Shown here one piece after another: positions 1-6,204 of a stretch of 7,021 nucleotides of DNA (position 1 is the stretch's first letter; the number at the start of each line of letters is the position of its first letter). The DNA comes from JBMNUL01 sp050946255 (lineage in GTDB: Bacteria; Actinomycetota; Coriobacteriia; Coriobacteriales; CADBOM01): positions 1 to 7,021 of the forward strand of contig JBMNUL010000134.1 in the NCBI GenBank assembly GCA_050946255.1, in the 5' to 3' direction. Made by a program: the position numbers and the translations under genes. The notes beneath the pieces were generated by a model. That model saw only the letters and a program-made list of their open reading frames with translations. It did no database searches and was not told the DNA's origin.

Positions 1-621
1 GCGAATGAAGTTCGTGAACTCCTTGGGCTCCGTGAGGCCCGGGTAGAATATCCCCTCTTTCTTCCCAGCTTCAATGCACTTCAGAATCCATGCCATGTTG
101 TTCCCAAGGGTGCGCATGGTCTGCATTCCCTCAAGGTCGCGCCTGACCTCGTCCGGGGTGTTGCCATGCACAGAGTTCCAATACTGAGATCCAACGGTAA
201 TCATGCCGGAGATTCCAAAATACTTGTTCATCTGGTCAAAAGCAGCGCTTGCGCCTCCCCTTCTGCAGCTGACTACAGCAGCCCCGGGTTTTCCAGCGCC
301 ATCGATGATCCCGCTGTAGAACACCCTGTCCAGGAAAGCAGACATCTGTCCGTTGATGGAAGCATAGTAAACTGGGGAACCGAAAACGAAGCCGTCGGCC
401 GTCTCCGCCACCTCGGCGAAATCCCTGACGACATCCTCTATCACGCACATCTTGGTATTGCTGCATGCGCCACATTCAAGACATCCTGCGACGGGTTTCT
501 TGCCCACTTGGAAAATCTGGGTCTCTATTCCATTTTTCTTCAGCGCGCCGGCAACCTCTGTGAGAGCAGTGAAAGTGCATCCGTTGGGCCGCGGGCTGCC
601 ATTGACGAGCACAACCTTCAT
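1..621 (-). CDS. Flavodoxin-family NAD(P)H-dependent reductase with four-cysteine motif (partial, 3' end outside window)
   Basis: The open frame runs from an ATG at 621 to the window edge with no stop, giving 207 residues and lacking the C-terminus. The N-terminus has the Rossmann-like flavodoxin start MKVVLVNGSPRPNG (1-14), whose GSPRPNG loop binds the FMN phosphate. A second flavin-contacting loop, FGSPVYYASINGQM, lies at 81-94. The segment around RRGGASAAFDQMNKYF (121-136) and SQYWNSVHG (146-154) is typical of a clostridial-type flavodoxin family annotated as NADPH-dependent FMN reductases or iron-sulfur flavoproteins. Cys47, Cys50, Cys53 and Cys59 form C-x2-C-x2-C-x5-C, compatible with the compact [4Fe-4S] motif of Isf proteins, though binding of a cluster is an inference. 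A purine-rich AGGGGG Shine-Dalgarno lies upstream. The gene begins 30 bp after the Mrp gene on the same strand, so co-transcription is likely. Family call firm; substrate unknown. Confidence 0.9.
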   Translation of the reverse strand, partial: MKVVLVNGSPRPNGCTFTALTEVAGALKKNGIETQIFQVGKKPVAGCLECGACSNTKMCVIEDVVRDFAEVAETADGFVFGSPVYYASINGQMSAFLDRVFYSGIIDGAGKPGAAVVSCRRGGASAAFDQMNKYFGISGMITVGSQYWNSVHGNTPDEVRRDLEGMQTMRTLGNNMAWILKCIEAGKKEGIFYPGLTEPKEFTNFIR

Positions 622-651
622 CTCAAATCCCCCTTCGATCTTGCCAATCGG

Positions 652-1500
652 CTATCTGACGACCGCATCGAAAAGATCGTCGAGCCAATTCTGCTCGTAT
701 TCCTCGATTTTACCGGTATCGCAGGCCTTTGCCATGTTTGAATCCATCGGGAGAGTTGCGGTGTTGGCTATTCCATGACGCTCGGCAATCTCCTTGAGAT
801 GGCTCTCTCCGAAAAGGGCAATCTTCTTGCCGCAATCGGGACACACTATGTAGCTCATGTTCTCAACGATGCCTAGAACCGGGACGTTCATGTGCTGGGC
901 CATGTTGATTGCCTTCTCCACGATCATCCCAACCAGTTCCTGAGGAGACGTGACAATTATAAGACCGTCGATTGGGAGGGACTGGAAAACCGTGAGTGCA
1001 ACATCGCCGGTTCCCGGGGGCATGTCGACGAACATCACATCGATGTCTCCCCAGATGACCTCGGACCAGAACTGGGTGACGATACCCGAGATGATTGGCC
1101 CTCTCCAAATCACCGGGTCGGTCTCGTTCTGAACTAAGAGGTTCAGTGACATGACCTTTATTCCACCTGCGGATTCGGCGGGAATCAGATTGCCATCCAC
1201 GGTAGCCCCTGCATGTTGCGTGATTCCGAAGGACCTCGGAATGGAAGGACCGGTGATGTCAGAGTCTAGGATTGCAGTCTTCATGCCCTCCTTGTTGGCC
1301 TTGACAGCCAGGAGGGACGTGACGAGCGACTTTCCAACGCCTCCCTTGCCACTGACTATTCCAATTACCTTCTTGACTCGGCTCTGGGGTCCGAGCTGAG
1401 CGTAATCGGGCATGTCCTTGAGGTTTGGAATGTTGTATTTGTGCCCTGTCTTGGACCCGGTCATCTCCTGGCCCTGGGGGGCTTTGTCGTTTTCTGCCAT
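652..1500 (-). CDS. Mrp/NBP35-family P-loop ATPase, iron-sulfur cluster carrier
   Basis: Members of this family (Mrp/ApbC, eukaryotic Nbp35/Ind1) are cytosolic homodimers that bind a [4Fe-4S] cluster and pass it to apo-proteins. Numbered from the first of two adjacent ATGs (1503), the protein has a deviant Walker A SGKGGVGKS at 51-59, a switch I-like ILDSDITGPS around 78-87, VDMPPGTGD at 159-167, and the cluster-binding CPDC (Cys221, Cys224) after VENMSY. All hallmark residues are present and the length of about 283 is normal. There is no N-terminal ferredoxin-like cysteine set and no DUF59 domain. The AGGAG Shine-Dalgarno lies only about 2 nt before the first ATG but 5 nt before the second, so I chose the second, at 1500 (282 residues). 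It heads a probable operon with the downstream flavodoxin-like reductase. The target apo-protein is unknown; an Fe-S rich hydrogenase system lies nearby, but a link is only a guess. Confidence 0.96.
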   Translation of the reverse strand: MAENDKAPQGQEMTGSKTGHKYNIPNLKDMPDYAQLGPQSRVKKVIGIVSGKGGVGKSLVTSLLAVKANKEGMKTAILDSDITGPSIPRSFGITQHAGATVDGNLIPAESAGGIKVMSLNLLVQNETDPVIWRGPIISGIVTQFWSEVIWGDIDVMFVDMPPGTGDVALTVFQSLPIDGLIIVTSPQELVGMIVEKAINMAQHMNVPVLGIVENMSYIVCPDCGKKIALFGESHLKEIAERHGIANTATLPMDSNMAKACDTGKIEEYEQNWLDDLFDAVVR

Positions 1501-1541
1501 CATCTCTCCTGTCGTAGCTAACGTTCACAAGACATGCCTTG

Positions 1542-1570
1542 AGTATAGATTATTAAATCCGGCAACTGAA
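1542..1570 (-). promoter_or_regulatory. Candidate sigma70-type promoter for the mrp-reductase operon
   Basis: On the minus strand, TATACT (1547-1542, five of six matches to the -10 consensus) is preceded after exactly 17 bp by TTCAGT (1570-1565, three of six matches to the -35 consensus). The predicted start near 1535 would give a leader of about 35 nt before the Mrp start. The surroundings are AT-rich compared with the flanking genes. The remainder of the 190-bp interval 1504-1693 shows nothing else clear, and no strong terminator for the upstream lipoprotein gene is visible. Confidence 0.4.
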
Positions 1571-1693
1571 AGCATTTCAACCAATTGCCAACCTATAGCC
1601 AAATCGACACGTCATCTTTCAACAAATTCTCCACTAATTTGACTAGGCAGATGTTCGTGGTTCCTCATCTCATAGCCAAGGCATTGGACCACC

Positions 1694-3064
1694 TCATTCC
1701 ACTGAAACTGCCATCCAGTAGACTGCACACTCCCCCATCGCCTCATCCTGCATCTGATGCATCTCCTCAAGGTCTCTCTCGGAAAACCTTCTGGAAATCG
1801 ACCAAGTGCCATCACCGTTGTCGGCGACTTCCCAAGAGCACACATACCTGGAGGAGACAGATGTTGGGGTGACGATAATGAAATCTGTCCCCGTGGGAAC
1901 TGCCACAGTCACGCTGCAGTTTGCGTTCGAACCATACTCCCCGGTGCCATCGAACACTTCAAGCCCGGCATTTTGAGAACCGATGCAAAGGGTATCCAAC
2001 CTGACTCCGGCAGATTTTGCCGTTAAATTGGTCACCTCCATTGAATCAACCTCTGCCGTCTGGGCATCAATGTCGCCGGCTTCGACCTTCTCAAATCCGG
2101 CAGTTCCGCCATTTATCGAATCGCAACTCATCACCGATATGTCGGCCTTCTCAGAAGATACTGAGACGAAAGAAGCTGTATCTCCCACAATCGAAGCGAC
2201 AGCCGATTCCCCTGCCTTGAGACTCGCAATCTCAACATTGGAGGCAGACACCTCTCCTGCGCTGATAGAATCCGCCGACACGGGACCGGATTCAATGGAC
2301 CCGGCGTTCACATCTCCGAAAACCACAGAGTTGCCGAACAGAGAATCTGATACCGAGAGCGTCCCAAATAGAGCCGAGCCGGATTCCACGTTCTCCGATA
2401 CAAGCTTCGCCGCATCGACAGAACCAGATGTCAGGTCCTCAGACGTGATGGAGGATGCGATCGTGGTGCCAAGCTTGGCATTACCCGACACAAGCTCGGC
2501 AATCTCCCCTTTGCCAAGACTTGCCTCGTCTGCCGAGACCTTGCCGGCCGAAGCGGATTCAGCTCTAACGTCTGAAGCGCTCAACGATTCCGCCTCGACA
2601 TTGTCCGTCTCAACGTCTCCCAATCTGGCAGTGGCAGCATCGATGACCCCAGCCTCCACGCCTCCGAGAGTGGAAATCGAGCTCGACCTCACGTTCCCAG
2701 ACACCACGGCATTTCCGTCGACTTCCACATTGGTCCAAGCTCTAGTTCTGTCTGTATTGGGGTCGACTTCAAATACCAGGTCATCAGAGGATTCCCCGGT
2801 GCTCACGGATAGCTTGCCCCTTGCCCAAACTGCGAATCCGTTCATCTCGTTGGCGACCAGCCCCGACACAGATTCCACTCTCCCCGACTCTCCGACATCT
2901 TCAGAATCGCCCTCGTTTCCAGAGACAAGTTCATCTGACTGAGAGTTGGGTTCAGTTTCAATCTCGTTTGGATTTGATTTGGCAGAACAACCTGTTGCGC
3001 ATGGTATCCAGATAAGCATGGAAACCAATATGGCGGACATCAGGGCATTGCACTTGTATTTCAT
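1694..3064 (-). CDS. Surface lipoprotein with a pentad-periodic beta-solenoid
   Basis: The 456-residue protein starts at the ATG at 3064, which has GGAGAGG 7 nt upstream; the in-frame TTG at 3070 is too close to that site. Residues 1-25 are a signal peptide with a lipobox-like A-T-G before Cys26, so lipid anchoring outside the membrane is likely, although -3 is Ala rather than Leu. A Ser/Glu/Asp/Gly-rich linker follows (27-65). From 149 to 354 the sequence repeats every five residues: 18 pentads (149-238), one extra residue (Ser239), then 23 pentads (240-354), with Val/Leu/Ile/Ala usually at the third place and Ala/Ser/Gly often at the fifth. Examples are GDVET, DNVEA, ESLSA, GPVSA, DSISA, GEVSA. 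This predicts a stacked beta-helix, like but not matching the A(D/N)LXX pentapeptide family. Residues 359-456 form a non-repetitive cap with four cysteines (360, 383, 409, 446) and a FIIVTPTS segment reminiscent of caps on tail-fibre-like solenoids. Function not recognised; it sits divergent to a receptor-like kinase. Confidence 0.85.
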   Translation of the reverse strand: MKYKCNALMSAILVSMLIWIPCATGCSAKSNPNEIETEPNSQSDELVSGNEGDSEDVGESGRVESVSGLVANEMNGFAVWARGKLSVSTGESSDDLVFEVDPNTDRTRAWTNVEVDGNAVVSGNVRSSSISTLGGVEAGVIDAATARLGDVETDNVEAESLSASDVRAESASAGKVSADEASLGKGEIAELVSGNAKLGTTIASSITSEDLTSGSVDAAKLVSENVESGSALFGTLSVSDSLFGNSVVFGDVNAGSIESGPVSADSISAGEVSASNVEIASLKAGESAVASIVGDTASFVSVSSEKADISVMSCDSINGGTAGFEKVEAGDIDAQTAEVDSMEVTNLTAKSAGVRLDTLCIGSQNAGLEVFDGTGEYGSNANCSVTVAVPTGTDFIIVTPTSVSSRYVCSWEVADNGDGTWSISRRFSERDLEEMHQMQDEAMGECAVYWMAVSVE

Positions 3065-3071
3065 GATCAAG

Positions 3072-3091
3072 CCTCTCCAAACAAGGAGAGG
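3072..3091. promoter_or_regulatory. Perfect inverted repeat in the lipoprotein-kinase divergent gap
   Basis: CCTCTCC (3072-3078) and GGAGAGG (3085-3091) are perfect reverse complements around a 6-nt loop, AAACAA. On the minus-strand transcript the 3' arm, GGAGAGG, is itself the Shine-Dalgarno of the lipoprotein gene, ending 7 nt before its ATG, so folding would hide the ribosome site. The whole gap between the two starts is only 47 bp (3065-3111). There is no T-run after either arm, so it is not a terminator. It could be an RNA switch-like hairpin or a DNA operator shared by both genes. Confidence 0.6.
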
Positions 3092-3094
3092 GGT

Positions 3095-3128
3095 CTTTGG
3101 GAGCTTGAAATATGAACGAAAAAGGCGA
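3095..3128 (-). promoter_or_regulatory. Weak candidate promoter for the lipoprotein, inside the kinase 5' end
   Basis: The 47-bp gap has no good promoter for either direction. The closest minus-strand candidate lies across the kinase start: a TTGCTC-like -35 just inside the kinase gene and CATATT 17 bp further on, near 3110-3115. Both hexamers are poor matches (3/6 and 4/6). If real, the transcript would start near 3100 and carry the inverted repeat in its leader. Confidence 0.15.
3099..3103 (+). promoter_or_regulatory. Shine-Dalgarno GGGAG of the kinase gene
   Basis: GGGAG ends 8 nt before the ATG at 3112 and fixes that start; no other in-frame start upstream has a comparable site. It is embedded in TTTGGGAGC (3096-3104), the same nine bases found at the last repeat unit before the hydrogenase maturation protease (minus strand, 6065-6057). 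Confidence 0.6.
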
Positions 3129-4476
3129 AGAGAGCAACAGACTAAAGATATTATTTGATTTTCAAAATGCCTCGGGATCCAAGTTTCAAATGGAATTGCT
3201 TGAAATCATCGGACATGGGAGCACGGGAGATGTGCACAGCGCCACCATCACCACAAGCGGCAAATCTGCTAAAGCGGCGGTGAAGATCCTGAGGCCAGAG
3301 CTGTCAGGCACCGTTTCAGAAGAACGATTCCTCAGAGAGTGCAAGCTGCTCGAGCGCCTGAGCCATCCAAACATCGTGGGAGGGCTCGGCAGCGGAAGAT
3401 TCCCGGAGAGCAGCAACGAGAACGCCGGAATGCCGTTCTGTGTCATGGAGAAGCTGGATGGAGGTTCTTTGTCTAGTCGGATCAAGGACGGTATCTGCAT
3501 CCGAGATGCCATCTCCATCACAGCAGGAATCGCCAGCGCCTTGGGATACATCCAGATGGATGGGAGGATTCTCGCACACAGGGACATCAAGCCGCAGAAC
3601 ATAATGTTCGACTCTGGCGGGACCCCCAAGCTCATCGACCTTGGAATCGCGAAAACCAGGGTCATGGCCACCAATGCGCTTCAGACAAGGCTGGCTGGAA
3701 CAGTCAGGTACATGTCGCCGGAGCAAATCGCAGATTCCTCGCACATAGACATCAGGTCGGATATCTACTCGCTGGGTGTGGTGCTGAAGGAGATGGTTGC
3801 CGGCCCAGACAGCATAGGAGAGGGACGGGATGCAGTTGCGAGAAAGTTCGAACGCGAAGACGAGACCCTGGACAGGTTGGTTGCAAAGGCAAATCTAGAC
3901 GACCATGGCAAGGTGCTGCTCGGCTGCATATTGGAGAAGATGTGCGCATATGAGCCGTTCGACAGATATCAATCGCCGGCAGAGCTCGAGTCGGACCTCT
4001 GGGAGTTGATCGAACATATCGACTCGAAAGATTCTCAACGAACGAGACGCCAAACGCAGGCCCTTCGCATTCACCCTTATGCTGTGTCTTCCTTAAACAA
4101 CTCGAACAGTACTCGAAATCCCAAGAAGGAACAAAGGATGTGCTGTGGGATACCTTTTAACCGCTGTCGGAACCCATCGAAAAATCCGAATGAAAGAAAG
4201 CACTTTCCAAAGAACCGGAAGATCTCACGCGAAGCCTCAAGGAAGACCGCAACCATTGCATTGATAGCTGTAACCGCCGTCTTGTTTATCTTTATATCGA
4301 TCTTCGCAATCGATGTCTCGTCTGCCACACATGATTCGGAACAGTTGGAAGCCCCGCCATCAGGGAAGGATATCGTGTTGGACACCCCGGCAACTAGCAT
4401 CGAAGAACAGGCCGAGAGTTTGCAGGTGACAACCCTGGTTCTCGCTACCAAAGGGTCTTGGACTCGGAACCTATGA
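3112..4476 (+). CDS. Membrane-bound Hanks-type Ser/Thr protein kinase (PknB-like)
   Basis: A 454-residue eukaryote-like kinase. The kinase domain covers about 28-300: glycine loop GHGSTGDV (34-41), catalytic Lys58 in AVKIL, alpha-C Glu76, catalytic loop HRDIKPQN (156-163, with Asp158, Lys160, Asn163), metal-binding motif as DLG (176-178) instead of DFG, SPEQ (202-205) at the APE position, and Asp217 in SDIYSLG. All residues needed for catalysis are present, so it should be active. A basic juxtamembrane linker (about 305-379, rich in Arg/Lys/Asn, with Cys343, Cys344, Cys351) precedes a single transmembrane helix (about 380-400, IALIAVTAVLFIFISIFAI). The exported tail is only about 54 residues, with no PASTA or other recognised sensor domain. 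It is divergent from the solenoid lipoprotein, a plausible partner or ligand-side component (inference). Its last 32 bp overlap the convergent radical SAM gene. Substrates unknown. Confidence 0.95.
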   Translation: MNEKGEESNRLKILFDFQNASGSKFQMELLEIIGHGSTGDVHSATITTSGKSAKAAVKILRPELSGTVSEERFLRECKLLERLSHPNIVGGLGSGRFPESSNENAGMPFCVMEKLDGGSLSSRIKDGICIRDAISITAGIASALGYIQMDGRILAHRDIKPQNIMFDSGGTPKLIDLGIAKTRVMATNALQTRLAGTVRYMSPEQIADSSHIDIRSDIYSLGVVLKEMVAGPDSIGEGRDAVARKFEREDETLDRLVAKANLDDHGKVLLGCILEKMCAYEPFDRYQSPAELESDLWELIEHIDSKDSQRTRRQTQALRIHPYAVSSLNNSNSTRNPKKEQRMCCGIPFNRCRNPSKNPNERKHFPKNRKISREASRKTATIALIAVTAVLFIFISIFAIDVSSATHDSEQLEAPPSGKDIVLDTPATSIEEQAESLQVTTLVLATKGSWTRNL

Positions 4477-5536
4477 GCCCTTCTCCCCCGAAATCCGGAA
4501 TATACTCGGTCTCTGCCGAATCCGATTCCTGCATGAAGCACTCATCGAAATCGAAATTGCAGGAATAGTCGACCAGATTGTCGTAATCCACCGGGTCTAT
4601 CCGCATGGCGATCTCGGGGTATTTTTTCGCGTCGACCATCGGCACGTACTGGCTCATCAGGCTGACGACGATTCTATCTCCGTATTCAGTTCCAAGATAA
4701 TCCAGTATCCTCTCAGCCTCGTCCAAGGCCCCTGGGAGCAGAAGGTGGCGCACAATCGTGCCAGATTCCATGATCTCCTCGCCTGTGGAATAGGAGATGT
4801 ATTTTGGTGCCCCGGTCTGGGATACCATCTCGGAAAGTGCAGAGAGCGCGACCTTAGGATAATTGGCGGCCTTTGCATATCTTGCTCCCGATGCTGGATC
4901 CCAATGTTTGACGTCGGTGAGGTACACGTCCACGAACCCCGACAGCAAGCGCAGTGTCTCGACCTTCTCGTAACCTCCGGTGTTGTAGACAATCGGAACT
5001 CTCAGGCCCTCTTTCCTGGCAAGGACTATGGCGTTGATAACTGTCGGAAGATACTGCGTTGCCGATACGAGGTTGATGTTGTTCGCTCCCTCTGCCTCGA
5101 GGTTCAGAAACATCCGGGCGAGCTGCGCGGCGTCGACAGATTTGGAAATCCAGGGATTTTCAATCGGATCGATCTTTGCCCTCGAAATCTTGGCGTTCTG
5201 GCAGTAAACGCACTGCAGCTGACAGTGCGCGAAGAACACCGTTCCGGAACCATTGTCACCAGATATCGGTGGTTCCTCCCAATAGTGAAGAGCGGCGCGG
5301 GCAACCTTCACCTCATCGGACGCCCCGCAGTATCCAACTTGGCCATTCGTCCTGTCCGCATGACAGCTCCTCGGGCACAGCGTGCAGTCCCTGTAGATAT
5401 CGTAGAGGCCGTTCAGGCGATCCTCATCCCAGGAGGCTTCGGCAATCCCGACCTCCCAATCGTTTAACTCGCCATTGCCTTCCCAAACGCCATCCTCGGA
5501 ATACGGCAGGAAGCCATCTAACATGTCATCGTCCAT
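4445..5536 (-). CDS. Radical SAM protein, COG1313 (PflX-like) family
   Basis: The 363-residue protein carries the radical SAM motif C-x3-C-x2-C at Cys105, Cys109 and Cys112 (AHCQLQCVYCQN), which holds the [4Fe-4S] cluster that cleaves S-adenosylmethionine. A second cysteine group, CTLCPRSC (51-58) plus Cys70 in VGYCG, and the following HYWEEPPISGDNGSGTVFF (84-102) are hallmarks of COG1313, a relative of pyruvate formate-lyase activating enzymes with no settled substrate. Residues 1-48 form an acidic extension and 330-363 an additional acidic tail. The ATG at 5536 lies inside the end of the maturation protease, overlapping it by 11 nt, so translation is probably coupled; no good independent ribosome site is seen. 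The 3' end overlaps the convergent kinase gene by 32 bp. Context suggests a role near hydrogenase assembly or anaerobic metabolism, but this is inference. Confidence 0.93.
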   Translation of the reverse strand: MDDDMLDGFLPYSEDGVWEGNGELNDWEVGIAEASWDEDRLNGLYDIYRDCTLCPRSCHADRTNGQVGYCGASDEVKVARAALHYWEEPPISGDNGSGTVFFAHCQLQCVYCQNAKISRAKIDPIENPWISKSVDAAQLARMFLNLEAEGANNINLVSATQYLPTVINAIVLARKEGLRVPIVYNTGGYEKVETLRLLSGFVDVYLTDVKHWDPASGARYAKAANYPKVALSALSEMVSQTGAPKYISYSTGEEIMESGTIVRHLLLPGALDEAERILDYLGTEYGDRIVVSLMSQYVPMVDAKKYPEIAMRIDPVDYDNLVDYSCNFDFDECFMQESDSAETEYIPDFGGEGLIGSESKTLW

Positions 5537-6044
5537 CGGGTGTCACCATCTTCCCCGTGCGCTTGTCAACGATGCCGCGAACTCCCTCGTTCCACAAAAT
5601 TGCGAGAACGGTCTCCTCGGCTTTGGGGACTGCTGCCTCGACATCCGGCGTGAGCCCGATGAAGAAATCGCTGGGGCTCATGTTCTCCACCTGAATCCCA
5701 ACGCAAGTACCACGGGCCTCATACCCGAGCATCTTGGCCGAGTCGATCACATCTCCTATTCGCACATCATGCGCCGATGGAGGTTCGGTTCTCCTGGCCA
5801 TGTCCTCAGGCTCGAATCGAAACACCGTGCCTGCAGGTTGACCAGTCCCATCAACGGCATCGATCACCACGACGAGGTCGAAATCACGGAACTCGGGCAG
5901 AAGGGCATAGCCCATTGTGGCGCAATCCATCACCTCGACGTTCTCGGGAAATTCGTATTCCTCCGAAAGCCTCTTTGCCACTTCGGGGCCAACTCCCTCG
6001 TCCATCAGCAGGATGTTGCCTATGCCCATGACGCAGATTCTCAT
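5526..6044 (-). CDS. Hydrogenase maturation endopeptidase (HyaD/HybD/HupD family)
   Basis: This cytosolic protease removes the C-terminal peptide of the [NiFe]-hydrogenase large subunit once nickel is inserted. The 172-residue length and opening MRICVMGIGNILLMDEGVG are typical of peptidase family M52. The nickel-sensing residues known from E. coli HybD (Glu16, Asp62, His93) correspond to Glu16 in DEG, Asp62 in VVVIDAVDG and His92 in SAHDV, so the enzyme looks intact. The sequence is closest in style to proteases for membrane-bound uptake (group 1) hydrogenases, agreeing with the cytochrome b subunit upstream. The start is poorly supported by a ribosome site: the nearest GGGAG ends 13 nt before the ATG, in the last copy of the upstream repeat. 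The gene's end overlaps the radical SAM start by 11 nt. Its specific partner cannot be named without the large-subunit gene outside the window. Confidence 0.96.
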   Translation of the reverse strand: MRICVMGIGNILLMDEGVGPEVAKRLSEEYEFPENVEVMDCATMGYALLPEFRDFDLVVVIDAVDGTGQPAGTVFRFEPEDMARRTEPPSAHDVRIGDVIDSAKMLGYEARGTCVGIQVENMSPSDFFIGLTPDVEAAVPKAEETVLAILWNEGVRGIVDKRTGKMVTPDGR

Positions 6045-6066
6045 ATGGTATCCGTTGCTCCCAAAC

Positions 6067-6204
6067 TAAGACGACGCTACATGTCCGAGTGGTGCTCCAA
6101 ACAAATACAGCGCTGCAAACTCGAGATGTGCTCCCAAACAAAATCGTTGCCACATACCCGAGCGGCGTTCCGAATCAGGCCCAAACACGAGCGGCGTTCC
6201 GAAT
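6067..6204 (-). repeat. Contiguous degenerate ~36-nt tandem repeat
   Basis: Read on the minus strand, four units abut without spacers: 6204-6176 (29 nt, shortened), 6175-6140 (36 nt), 6139-6103 (37 nt) and 6102-6067 (36 nt); a partial unit starts at 6066. Units begin ATTCGGAAC, ATTCGGAAC, GTTTGGGAGC and GTTTGGAGC, followed by a CTCG element and a TGYRGC-like element. The first two share an identical 17-mer (6188-6204 and 6159-6175). By hand alignment, the 36-nt units agree at roughly 23 to 25 of 36 positions. One frame gives related 12-residue strings (IRNAARVCGNDF, VWSTSRVCSAVF, VWSTTRTCSVVL), but only if one extra G in the 37-nt unit is ignored. The absence of spacers excludes CRISPR. Confidence 0.7.

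Noticed and set aside
1645..1690. Weak hairpin after the lipoprotein stop as a terminator
   Set aside because: The GTGGTCC/GGAACCAC pairing has a bulge and a loop of about 20 nt with no T-run, so it is not convincing.
1983..2942. A 319-codon open frame on the plus strand inside the lipoprotein gene, encoding a Ser/Thr/Pro/Asp-rich protein
   Set aside because: It is antisense to the low-complexity repeat region, where the biased Ser/Ala/Glu/Val codons rarely create stops on the opposite strand. It has no ribosome site, no domain and no signal peptide, while the minus-strand frame has all the marks of a real lipoprotein.
3065..3070. TTG at 3070 as the lipoprotein start
   Set aside because: It lies only about 1 nt from the GGAGAGG ribosome site, whereas the ATG at 3064 has the normal 7-nt spacing.
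3072..3091. Rho-independent terminator
   Set aside because: The stem is only 7 bp, there is no T-run on either strand, and it lies between two gene starts, not gene ends.
3186..3674. A 162-codon minus-strand frame opposite the kinase domain
   Set aside because: The kinase frame carries all catalytic motifs; the antisense frame has no recognisable features.
4745..5467. A 240-codon plus-strand frame opposite the radical SAM gene
   Set aside because: It lies wholly antisense to a gene with clear catalytic motifs and its product looks like random translation.
6067..6204. Possible CRISPR array from ~36-nt repeats
   Set aside because: The units abut directly with no unique spacers and differ from one another at about a third of positions.
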